Below are positions 1 to 6,232 of a stretch of 12,451 bases of DNA, piece after piece. The stretch is taken from contig CAZVXI010000088.1 in NCBI GenBank assembly GCA_964631295.1, forward strand, positions 1 through 12,451, written 5' to 3'. The translations under genes and the position numbers were made by a program. The stretch is from CAZVXI01 sp964631295 (GTDB taxonomy: Bacteria > Planctomycetota > Phycisphaerae > Phycisphaerales > SM1A02). Below the pieces are notes generated by a model. It did not search any database. It was not told where the DNA came from and saw nothing but the letters and a program-made list of their open reading frames with translations. Numbering within the stretch: the first letter of the stretch is position 1; each line of letters begins with the position of its first letter.

Positions 1-191
1 ATGAGAATGGGCCAAAGGCCGGCAAAGACATGCGCGTCGTCATGGAAGTGCGCCTCGCGGGGCACAAGCCGATGACGGTTGAAGCGGATGGCGTGGACCT
101 ATATGCCGTTGTGAAGGACACAGCGAGCAAGATGGAACGGGCGGTGAAGAACAAACTCGAGCGCCACGATGCCCACGAAGGCCGTGCGTAA
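1..191 (+). CDS. hpf: Ribosome hibernation promoting factor (HPF/RaiA family), C-terminal part
   Basis: The reading frame enters from the left edge (first full codon at base 3) and ends at TAA 189-191, so 62 C-terminal residues are visible. They contain the HPF/RaiA ending: a beta-strand region (MRVVMEVRLAG), a second strand (PMTVEADG), then VDLYAVVKDTASKMERAVKNK. This last part matches the family's D-x-Y-x-A-(I/V)-D-x-A-x-x-K-(L/M)-E-x-x-(L/V)-x-K helix. Proteins of this family bind the 30S decoding region and help to inactivate ribosomes in stationary phase or stress. The protein stops about eight residues after the helix, so it looks like the short form without the C-terminal dimerisation domain. 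The start and promoter lie outside the window. It is convergent with the YwaF-like gene, with 71 bases between the stops. The family call is fairly secure; short HPF and YfiA-like proteins cannot be told apart here. Confidence 0.8.
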   Translation, partial: ENGPKAGKDMRVVMEVRLAGHKPMTVEADGVDLYAVVKDTASKMERAVKNKLERHDAHEGRA

Positions 192-195
192 ACGA

Positions 196-216
196 CGCGG
201 TCTGTTTGACGCCGCG
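196..216. terminator. Weak hairpin between the convergent stops of hpf and the YwaF-like gene
   Basis: CGCGG at 196-200 pairs with CCGCG at 212-216 across an 11-base loop, a few bases after the hpf stop codon. The position suits a shared terminator for two convergent genes. The stem is only 5 bp and no T-run follows on either strand, so this may be chance in GC-rich DNA. I see nothing else in the 71-base gap. Confidence 0.2.
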
Positions 217-262
217 CCGCTGGTGTGCATGAACTGACACGGTTGCGTTGCATTTCGACCAG

Positions 263-976
263 TCACGTCTGCGCAGTGGTCTTGCGCTGTATCGCAATCC
301 ACGGCAGCGTCAGCAGAGCAAACATCGCGACCTCGCATATCAACAGTACAGCGATGCGCCACGGCCAGGGGCCCAGTGGGCTTGCCGGCGAGTCTCTGCC
401 GACATACGTGTAATCCGCATCGAGCGCGAGGTTCACCGGCACCATCGCCAGTGAATACACGACTGTCACCGCTGCAGCGATCAACATGCTGCGCACACTC
501 GGCCGATAGCGATCGACCACGACAATGTACGCACCCGTTGCGATGGTCTGCGTGTGGCCGACCCAGTGCGCCCAGAAAGCGAGCGTCTCCGGCCCGGCCG
601 TGAGCACGGGCATGATGTACGCCCAGATACTCAGCCCGAAACTCCAGTAGTACGTGATCGCGCACATCGTCCTGTTTCGCGTCAGCAATGCAGCAATGCC
701 GATCCACGGCGCAACATCACAAAAGTGCAGTGGCAGCGAGCGCGTCACATCCAGTCGATCGCCGGTGAGCGACCACACCTGAATCAGCATCTGCACAATA
801 ATCACGCAGGCAATCCAGCCGATGCGAATGCGACGTTCGTGCAGTTCGGATCTCCCGCGGGCCGCTGCGCCCATTCTGCACAGCGCGATGACACAGCCAA
901 TTGCACATGCAACCGTCACGACGTGTGTGAAGGATCCCGCTGCGAACGTCGGCTGCTGAACTGCAAGAACAAACAC
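263..976 (-). CDS. YwaF/TMEM164-type integral membrane protein (TIGR02206 family)
   Basis: This 237-residue protein is strongly hydrophobic, with about six or seven membrane segments (near residues 15-35, 52-70, 84-100, 105-124, 141-155, 163-184 and 205-228). Family signatures are SLPLHFCDVA at 80-89, the segment ending in AYIMPVLT at 119-126, a DADYTYVGRDSP stretch near 187-197, and GPWPWRI at 202-208. These match the YwaF family of bacterial membrane proteins, related to eukaryotic TMEM164. A biochemical role in bacteria is not established; TMEM164 is reported to be an acyltransferase in ether lipid metabolism, which I cite only as family background. The start is GTG at 974-976, five bases after the stop of the ATP-grasp gene. 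It has no clear Shine-Dalgarno site, which suggests translational coupling within a two-gene operon. The product is expected in the cytoplasmic membrane. Confidence 0.78.
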   Translation of the reverse strand: MFVLAVQQPTFAAGSFTHVVTVACAIGCVIALCRMGAAARGRSELHERRIRIGWIACVIIVQMLIQVWSLTGDRLDVTRSLPLHFCDVAPWIGIAALLTRNRTMCAITYYWSFGLSIWAYIMPVLTAGPETLAFWAHWVGHTQTIATGAYIVVVDRYRPSVRSMLIAAAVTVVYSLAMVPVNLALDADYTYVGRDSPASPLGPWPWRIAVLLICEVAMFALLTLPWIAIQRKTTAQT

Positions 977-981
977 GCTGA

Positions 982-1911
982 CTACACCGTATCCGCCACG
1001 CGGCGCTCGTTCGCGCTGCGCATGCGATCAATCATCGCCTCAGCCAGCGCATCTGCCGCATGAGGACCGTGGCGGAAGAACAGCGACGGCTCGACAAGTT
1101 CCAGTTCGATGATGCGCAGCGTGCCTGTTTCATCGCGCAGCATATCGATGCGAGCGTAGAGCATTTCATATTCAACCCGGCCGAGCAACTGCTCGAACAT
1201 CGCAAAATCAGCTTCGGTAAAGTTCTCGCAGGGCTCATCATGCGCGCCATAGTCATCCTGCACGCGATAATCGCCCGGCACCGGCACCTTGCGCACGCCG
1301 TGCGTGTACGTGCCTCCGATGTAGATCGCGGAGATCTCGCCGAAGTCTTCCACTGTCGGCTGGTATGGCTGGAGCAGCAGCGTGTGCCCATTGCCCAGCA
1401 GCGTTGAGGCATGTTCCTGCGCTGCTTCGAGTTGATCTGTCTCGCGCGCATCAAAGCGCATGGTGTGAGAAGCCGATGCGCCGATGGCGGGTTTGATGAA
1501 GCCACGCTGCCAGTCGCGTTCGGTCATGATGGCTTTGATGTCGCACGGCGCGCGGCCGTCACCCCCGCGGGCCGGCTCCAGCCAGGCGGTGTCGATCGTG
1601 GGGATGCCCCATGCGTCGAGATCGCGCAGGTAGCGTTTGTCGGTGTTCCATCGGATGATCTCGAGTGGGTTGAGCAGCGGCGTGCCCGAAGCCGCCACGC
1701 GCTCGGCCCAGGCGAGGTACTCGGCAATGCGCTCGGTGTAATCCCACGTCGTGCGCACGAGCACGCCATCGAACGCAGCCCAGTCGATCGCAGGATCATC
1801 CCACGCAGGTTGGCTGATCGTCACGCCACGCTGCTCGAACCCCGCATGCAGCGGCGCGTCATCCACTTCCCAGTCCGGCAGGTTGGAACATGTTGCGAGG
1901 GCGATGTGCAT
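982..1911 (-). CDS. ATP-grasp domain protein of the RimK/glutathione synthetase superfamily (DcsG-like)
   Basis: The 309-residue form starts at ATG 1909-1911 with MHIALATCSNLPDWEVDD, the usual beginning of this ATP-grasp group. Visible ATP-grasp parts are NTDKRYL (89-95), the ATP-contacting lysine strand GFIKPAIGASA (137-147), LLLQPYQ (178-184), GEISAIYIGG (191-200), YARID (252-256) and the metal-binding segment RIIELELVEPSLFF (266-279). Enzymes of this fold join a carboxylate to an amine or similar nucleophile through an acylphosphate. The nearest named relatives are of the cycloserine-biosynthesis DcsG type, but the substrate cannot be read from sequence. The frame stays open upstream through the 21-bp repeat array to a GTG at 2343, with an ATG at 1951-1953 giving 14 extra residues. 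I reject the long form because that extension is only repeat-encoded heptapeptides. No convincing Shine-Dalgarno site precedes any candidate start. The YwaF-like gene follows after 5 bases. Confidence 0.8.
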   Translation of the reverse strand: MHIALATCSNLPDWEVDDAPLHAGFEQRGVTISQPAWDDPAIDWAAFDGVLVRTTWDYTERIAEYLAWAERVAASGTPLLNPLEIIRWNTDKRYLRDLDAWGIPTIDTAWLEPARGGDGRAPCDIKAIMTERDWQRGFIKPAIGASASHTMRFDARETDQLEAAQEHASTLLGNGHTLLLQPYQPTVEDFGEISAIYIGGTYTHGVRKVPVPGDYRVQDDYGAHDEPCENFTEADFAMFEQLLGRVEYEMLYARIDMLRDETGTLRIIELELVEPSLFFRHGPHAADALAEAMIDRMRSANERRVADTV

Positions 1912-1964
1912 GGGCAGAGCGTAGGCAGGCAGGTCGCGCGCGTCCGGGAACATGGTGTTCACGT

Positions 1965-2174
1965 TCCCGAGACTGGTTCTCGGGATCCCGAGGTTGGTTC
2001 TCGGGAGTCCGAGGAGTGTTCTCGGGAGGCAATGGTGCGCTCTCGGGAACGAATGCGGCGCTGGCGCGTTCCCGAGGTTGGTTCTCGGGAACGAATGGCG
2101 CGCTGGCGGGCTCCAGAGGTTCGTTCTCGGGTTCCCGAGGTTGTCTCTCGGATTCCAGAGAACGCAGCACGGGA
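1965..2174. repeat. 21-bp palindromic minisatellite, ten in-phase units
   Basis: Ten consecutive 21-bp units start at 1965, 1986, 2007, 2028, 2049, 2070, 2091, 2112, 2133 and 2154. The consensus is TCCCGAG, a 7-base loop (GTTGGTT), then CTCGGGA, so one unit is a perfect 7-7-7 stem-loop. Units 1986-2006 and 2070-2090 are identical and perfect. Units 1965, 2007, 2112 and 2133 are close variants, 2028 keeps only the right arm, and 2154 is weak. Units 2049 and 2091 are a second type containing ACGAATG and CGCTGGCG. Abutting units also form CTCGGGATCCCGAG at 1979-1992. Read on the minus strand the loop is AACCAAC. The array lies between the putA stop and the ATP-grasp start, 53 bases upstream of the latter. 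Because 21 is a multiple of three, several frames run through it without stops; I regard it as non-coding. Confidence 0.9.
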
Positions 2175-2364
2175 GTCCAGATGCGCCGCAGATCGTTGCT
2201 GGCGCGGCTGAAATGGCGATCGGGCAGCGTTCGGCGCTCCCGAGGATGGTGCGGGCAGGCGACGGGCTGTCTCGAAGCGATCTGGGGTTGATCGAATCCC
2301 CGTCCGAGAAGATCTCGCGTTCCAGAGGTTCGTGATGCCTCACACAAGCTGCGGGGCTGTGCGC
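2175..2364. repeat. Degenerate continuation of the 21-bp array up to the putA stop
   Basis: This 190-base stretch has no gene I accept. Traces of the 21-bp unit persist. TCCCGAGGATGGT at 2238-2250 lies exactly 13 periods from base 1965. CCGAG-aagat-CTCG at 2304-2317 keeps the stem-loop form. TCCAGAGGTTCGT at 2321-2333 is identical to bases 2112-2124 but is shifted by one base from the 21-bp phase. The simplest reading is that the whole 453-base interval grew by repeat expansion and then decayed at the putA-proximal end. Confidence 0.55.
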
Positions 2365-5300
2365 TCACAACCCCGGCGCGAAGCCACGGCGCATGGTGTT
2401 CTCGCTGACTGCACGTGGTTCGACGAACTGAAGAAGGTAGTCTCTGCCGCCTGCTTTGGAGCCGATGCCGGACATGCCAAACCCACCGAATGGCTGCCTG
2501 CCGACGAGCGCGCCCGTGCAACTCTTGTTGAGATAGAGATTGCCAACACGAAACTCCCGCCGCGCCCGATCAAGGTGCGATGGTTTGCGGCTGAACACGC
2601 CGCCCGTGAGTTTGTACGGTGTCGAGTTTGCGACTGCGAGCGCTTCATCGAAGTCCTGCACGCGGATGACCGCAAGCACGGGTCCGAAGATTTCTTCCTT
2701 GGCAAGTCGATGGTCGCGCGTGATGCCAGAAAAGATATGCGGGCCGACGTACGGTTTGCCGACCTTTGCTTCGAGCCCATCAGGAACATCGAGCGCGAGT
2801 TCGAGCTTTCCTTCGCTCTTGCCGATCTCGGTGTACTCGCGAATCTTGGCAGCAGCTTCATCATCAATGACAGGGCCGATATCTGCGGTCGGGTCGGCCG
2901 GGTCGCCCACGATCAGCGATCGGGTGGCTTCGACGAGTCGTTCGAGGAATGTATCATGCGCGGAATCAACGACGATGGCTCTGCTGCAGGCGGAACACTT
3001 CTGCCCCTGGTAGCCAAAGGCAGCATCGCGCACGCCGACGACAGCTTCATCGAGGTCTGCCGAGGCATCGACGATGATCGCGTTCTTGCCGCCCATCTCG
3101 CAGATGACCTTCTTGACGAACGGCTGCTGCTCTGGGGTGATTCCCGCCGCTTCAATGATGTTCAGCCCGACTGCCTTCGAGCCGGTGAACGCAATGATGG
3201 ACATGCGCGGATCGCGCACCAGCGCAGCGCCGACGGTTTCTCCAACGCCCGGGACAAAGTGCAGGGCATCGCGTGGCGCACCTGCCTGCCAGAGAATCTC
3301 GCACATGATTTGCGCGATGCCGGGCGTCTGTTCTGCGGGTTTGACGATGGCTGTGTTGCCGGTGACGAGCGCTGCGACGGTCATGCCGCAGCAGATGGCG
3401 AGCGGGAAGTTCCACGGGCTGATGATCGCTGCCACGCCGCGCGGCTGATAGAACTGCTCATCAAGCTCACCGATGAACTGCCCAAGTCGCTCGGGCTCGA
3501 ACAGCGGCACCGACAGACGAGCGTAATACTCGCAAAAGTCGATCGCTTCGCAGACATCAGCATCAGCGTTGTGCCAGTCCTTGCCGTTCTCCTTGATGAT
3601 GATGGCTGAGAGTTCATCACGCCGGTCGCGCATGATTTGTGCGGCGCGCGTGACAATCGCAGCGCGCTGCGTCGGGTCGGTATCGCGCCAGGAAGGGAAG
3701 GCATCATGCGCAATGCGGACGGCTTCCGTCGCCTGCTCGACAGTTGAATCGTTGGCGACCTGCGGCACCTTTGCTGTTTCGATCGCACGAGCGAAGCTCT
3801 CGCGCTGGCGCTCATCTGCAAAGTCGCGCATCGGCTCGGAGAAGAACGGGCGGCTGTCACCAACGCCATGAACAGCCGGCATGAGCTGATGGCGTTCCGG
3901 CGCGCGGGTGATGCGCTCGACGCCTGGGTCGCTCGCGTGCTGCACGTGCGGCGACGCGAGCAGGTCTTCCACCGGACGATCCTGAATCGAGCTGGCCATC
4001 AGCCACGATTCATTGCTCGTGTTCTCAAGCAAACGCCTGACGAGATAGGCCATGCCGGGAATCATTTCGCCCACCGGCACATACTCGCGCACACGGAGTC
4101 CTGCATCGACACCGGCCTGCTTGAGTTCGGGCGCCATGCCGAACAGCATCTGCAGTTCAATCGCGTTCCGCGGCAGATTGTGCTTCTCCAGCAGAGCAAG
4201 CGCATTGGCGATGGACCGCACATTGTGCGAGCCGAGCGCGAGCTTCACGCCGCCTTCATCGGTTGATCGAGGCATGTTCTCGATGAACGCTTTGGTCATG
4301 CGCTCGAAGCACGCATCGGTGTCGATTTTGCGGCTCCACACAGGCACGGGCCAACCCATTTCTTCTGCGTGGATGGTCTCGTAATCCCAGTACGCGCCCT
4401 TCACGAGGCGAACCGTCACCTGCCGCCCGCTCCGCTTCGACCAGTCGATCACCCGCTGGGCATCTTCATCGCCGGATCGCAGATATGCCTGCATGGCGAG
4501 CCCGGCATGAAAATCGACCTTCTCGCAGCATCGCATGAACAGGTCGAGCGTGATGTCCTTGAGCGCGTCGTCCTCCATGTCGAAGTTGATGAGCACGCCA
4601 CGTTCGCGGGCGCGCTCGAGCACGGGAATGAGCATGTCCATCAGCCGCGCGATCGAGCCCGCGTAATCCGTTGCATCAACCTTGGCGGAGAGAGAACTGA
4701 TCTTGATCGACACGTTGGTGCGCGGCACGACGCCGAGGTGGTCGGATTCGAGCATCGGCTTGTCCGGCCAGGCCGCAACTTCATCGGGCAGGTTGTCGAT
4801 GAGGTCGACATACTTGTCGCGATACATATCTGCTTCGGCGTCGCTGAGGCATGCTTCGCCGAGTAGATCGACAGAGAACGCGATGTCGTGCGACCAGAGT
4901 TTCCTGAGTCTCGGCAGGGCGGAGCGTGCATCAGTGCCCGCGATAAACTTCTCCGCCATCCCGGTGATGCGGCCGGCGAAGAACTTCGTCGCCAGGCCCT
5001 TGGCAAGGCCGCCGGCCTTGAGGCCGATGTTCATGCCCGGCGGGGGCGTCACGCCCGGCTGGCTGAGGTAATCGCTCAGGTGCTCGTGCACCTGCTCGGG
5101 GGTGCGCAGCATCGGGAACGTATCGACGAACCTGAACAACTGGACTTTGAAGGCCTCATCCTTCATCGCCCAGTCCATGAGTTTGTCAGACCAGAACGCA
5201 CCAGAAAGAACACCCGAGCGGTGCTTCTCGCTGCTGGCGAGGTAGTCGCGCCCGATCTCGAGGATTCGCTTCTCGACGGCCGCATCATTGAACTCGACCG

Positions 5301-5421
5301 GGACAGCCTCGCGCTTGTTCCCGGAGGAACCGGCGGTGGTCGTCTCGATGGTCGGCTGGCGCTGCTCGTCTGAGCCAGGCGCAACCGACGGTGAGGTCTT
5401 GCTGCGGCTGAAGATGGACAT
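2365..5421 (-). CDS. putA: Bifunctional proline dehydrogenase / L-glutamate gamma-semialdehyde dehydrogenase (PutA)
   Basis: This 1018-residue enzyme oxidises proline to pyrroline-5-carboxylate with FAD, then the semialdehyde to glutamate with NAD+. The proline dehydrogenase barrel spans about residues 175-480, with NVSIKISS (236-243), NFDMEDD (279-285), VRLVKGAYWD (337-346), GSHNVRSI (397-404), REYVPVG (445-451) and YLVRRLLENTSNES (459-472). The last holds the arginine pair and glutamate that contact substrate. The aldehyde dehydrogenase half spans about 550-1005, with SPWNFP (669-674), FTGSKAVG (745-752), general-base Glu775 in CEMGGKN, catalytic Cys809 in GQKCSACSR, and EEIFGPV (909-915). 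Residues 1-45 are low-complexity. There is no N-terminal ribbon-helix-helix domain, so unlike the E. coli protein it should not repress its own gene, and it lacks the extra C-terminal domain of long PutAs. The start is ATG 5419-5421; no Shine-Dalgarno site is visible. It is divergent from the Rieske gene. Confidence 0.96.
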   Translation of the reverse strand: MSIFSRSKTSPSVAPGSDEQRQPTIETTTAGSSGNKREAVPVEFNDAAVEKRILEIGRDYLASSEKHRSGVLSGAFWSDKLMDWAMKDEAFKVQLFRFVDTFPMLRTPEQVHEHLSDYLSQPGVTPPPGMNIGLKAGGLAKGLATKFFAGRITGMAEKFIAGTDARSALPRLRKLWSHDIAFSVDLLGEACLSDAEADMYRDKYVDLIDNLPDEVAAWPDKPMLESDHLGVVPRTNVSIKISSLSAKVDATDYAGSIARLMDMLIPVLERARERGVLINFDMEDDALKDITLDLFMRCCEKVDFHAGLAMQAYLRSGDEDAQRVIDWSKRSGRQVTVRLVKGAYWDYETIHAEEMGWPVPVWSRKIDTDACFERMTKAFIENMPRSTDEGGVKLALGSHNVRSIANALALLEKHNLPRNAIELQMLFGMAPELKQAGVDAGLRVREYVPVGEMIPGMAYLVRRLLENTSNESWLMASSIQDRPVEDLLASPHVQHASDPGVERITRAPERHQLMPAVHGVGDSRPFFSEPMRDFADERQRESFARAIETAKVPQVANDSTVEQATEAVRIAHDAFPSWRDTDPTQRAAIVTRAAQIMRDRRDELSAIIIKENGKDWHNADADVCEAIDFCEYYARLSVPLFEPERLGQFIGELDEQFYQPRGVAAIISPWNFPLAICCGMTVAALVTGNTAIVKPAEQTPGIAQIMCEILWQAGAPRDALHFVPGVGETVGAALVRDPRMSIIAFTGSKAVGLNIIEAAGITPEQQPFVKKVICEMGGKNAIIVDASADLDEAVVGVRDAAFGYQGQKCSACSRAIVVDSAHDTFLERLVEATRSLIVGDPADPTADIGPVIDDEAAAKIREYTEIGKSEGKLELALDVPDGLEAKVGKPYVGPHIFSGITRDHRLAKEEIFGPVLAVIRVQDFDEALAVANSTPYKLTGGVFSRKPSHLDRARREFRVGNLYLNKSCTGALVGRQPFGGFGMSGIGSKAGGRDYLLQFVEPRAVSENTMRRGFAPGL

Positions 5422-5485
5422 GCGAAGTGGTACTCAGGTTGTGTTGTCAAAGAGGATGCAGCCACGTTTTGCCGCATCACAGCCC

Positions 5486-5512
5486 CCGTGAAGTCACGGT
5501 GAATGAAGTATA
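5486..5512 (-). promoter_or_regulatory. Candidate -10 box and operator-like inverted repeat upstream of putA
   Basis: On the minus strand TATACT (5512 to 5507) resembles a -10 box; no good -35 box is seen 16-18 bases upstream. Eight to 21 bases downstream of it is a perfect inverted repeat, CCGTGA-AG-TCACGG at 5486-5499. This is where a repressor could cover the start of transcription. The site lies 65 bases or more before the putA start codon, in the 184-base gap shared with the Rieske gene. A TAGAAT at 5561-5566 on the + strand could serve the Rieske gene but also lacks a -35 box. All of this is inference from short motifs. Confidence 0.25.
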
Positions 5513-5605
5513 GGGAACCGCCCCCGCATCGGCTGCATGCATTCTGCTGAGCGAGGCCGATAGAATCGCCGGTAATCTGATCTCGAAAAAGGAGCATTGA
5601 GCAAG

Positions 5606-5914
5606 ATGGGTGAGTTCTTCAAGGTCGCGAATCTGGCTGATGTCCCCGCGGGTGGCTGCCTGCGCGTCGATGTGGGAAGCGAGGCGATCGGCCTGTTCAA
5701 CATTGATGGCGAGCTCTACGCGATTTCCGATGTGTGCACGCACGCAGAGGCGTCGCTCTGCGAGGGCGACATCGAAGGCGATGAAGTGCTCTGCCCGCTG
5801 CACTTTGCGAGCTTCAACATCCGCACGGGCGAATGCACCGGCCCGCCTGCCGATGAAGATCTCAGGACGTATCCGATCCGGATCGTGGATGAGATGATCG
5901 AGGTGGAGGTGTAG
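5606..5914 (+). CDS. Small Rieske [2Fe-2S] ferredoxin
   Basis: This 102-residue protein is a single Rieske domain. The cluster ligands are visible as CTH (Cys44, His46) and CPLH (Cys63, His66), with the usual 16-residue gap between the two boxes. Further family features are the GGC...IGLFNIDGELYAISDVCTH lead-in and a C-terminal GPP/YPIRIVDE strand region. Such proteins are soluble one-electron carriers, typically feeding a ring-hydroxylating oxygenase or resembling the small subunit NirD of nitrite reductase. No oxygenase or reductase partner lies nearby, so the partner is unknown. I chose ATG 5606 because AAAGGAG (5588-5594) sits 11 bases upstream. A TTG at 5597 would add three residues but leaves only two bases after the Shine-Dalgarno site. 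It is transcribed away from putA and is probably monocistronic, since a long repeat-bearing gap follows. Confidence 0.9.
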   Translation: MGEFFKVANLADVPAGGCLRVDVGSEAIGLFNIDGELYAISDVCTHAEASLCEGDIEGDEVLCPLHFASFNIRTGECTGPPADEDLRTYPIRIVDEMIEVEV

Positions 5915-5939
5915 GCGGAAAACCCAGAATCATCTTTCG

Positions 5940-5968
5940 CCAAATCCCTCGTCGAAAGAGGACTTTGG
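5940..5968 (+). terminator. Stem-loop after the Rieske gene, possible terminator
   Basis: CCAAA-TC-CCTC at 5940-5950 pairs with GAGG-AC-TTTGG at 5958-5968 around loop GTCGAAA, giving 5 bp, a 2-base internal mismatch and 4 bp. It begins 25 bases after the Rieske stop codon. The position fits a terminator, but no T-run follows, so intrinsic termination here is uncertain. Confidence 0.3.
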
Positions 5969-5995
5969 AGCGGGGATAAACGGTTTTCCCTGAGC

Positions 5996-6121
5996 CATTT
6001 GACCTTTCTGGGGCCTCATTTCTTCAAATGCCGGCGGGAAAAGACCAAATGACCAGGGCATTTGACCTTGTTGGCGGTCTTCTTCTTCAAATGGCCGCTT
6101 CAAAAGGCCTCATGACCGCAG
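5996..6121. repeat. 63-bp imperfect tandem duplication with internal 21-bp period
   Basis: Two 63-bp copies abut at 5996-6058 and 6059-6121. Matching blocks at an exact offset of 63 are CATTTGACCTT (5996 and 6059), TTCTTCAAATG (6020 and 6083) and ATGACC (6049 and 6112). Each copy divides into three related 21-mers. Some begin (G/C)AAAAG(A/G)CC (6038, 6101, and again at 6122); others contain CATTTG or its complement CAAATG. TTTTCCC(T/C)GAGCCA occurs at 5984-5997 and 6131-6144, 147 bases (7 x 21) apart, so the periodic region runs from about 5975 to 6144. Inverted CATTTG/CAAATG pairs allow several stem-loops, for example CAAATG-7-CATTTG around 6045-6064. The two TTGACC copies resemble -35 boxes but have only poor -10 partners. 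The remainder of 5915-6232 holds nothing further that I recognise. Confidence 0.75.
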
Positions 6122-6136
6122 GAAAAGGCCTTTTCC
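6121..6136. repeat. Perfect 16-bp palindrome GGAAAAGGCCTTTTCC
   Basis: The 16 bases are identical to their reverse complement. They overlap the end of the 63-bp duplication. AAAAGGCC at 6102-6109 can also pair with GGCCTTTT at 6127-6134 across a 17-base loop. The palindrome lies about 96 bases upstream of the prmC start, so it could be a protein-binding site or an RNA hairpin in the leader; neither is shown. Confidence 0.6.
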
Positions 6137-6232
6137 CCGAGCCAAAGCTCGAAGCGAACGAAGGAAAGGACGAAGTCGAGACACGACCAGCCCATCGGCC
6201 ACTGAGAGGCAGAACCACCTCGGAGGATCACC

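Noticed and set aside
1965..2174. CRISPR array
   Set aside because: Units of 21 bases abut directly with no unique spacers, and no cas gene is present.
1411..2211. + strand open frame of 266 codons crossing the repeat array
   Set aside because: It mirrors the ATP-grasp gene and then runs through 21-bp repeats, which are open in several frames.
2332..3609. Long + strand open frame of 425 codons
   Set aside because: It lies wholly opposite the aldehyde dehydrogenase half of putA, whose motifs are unmistakable. High third-position GC keeps the antisense frame open, and the translation matches no family I recognise.
5597..5605. TTG start for the Rieske protein
   Set aside because: Only two bases separate it from the Shine-Dalgarno run at 5588-5594, whereas ATG 5606 has a workable spacing.
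6001..6095. Pair of tandem promoters using TTGACC as -35 boxes
   Set aside because: The TTGACC copies arise from the duplication, and the hexamers 17-19 bases downstream (CTTCAA to TCAAAT) are poor -10 boxes.
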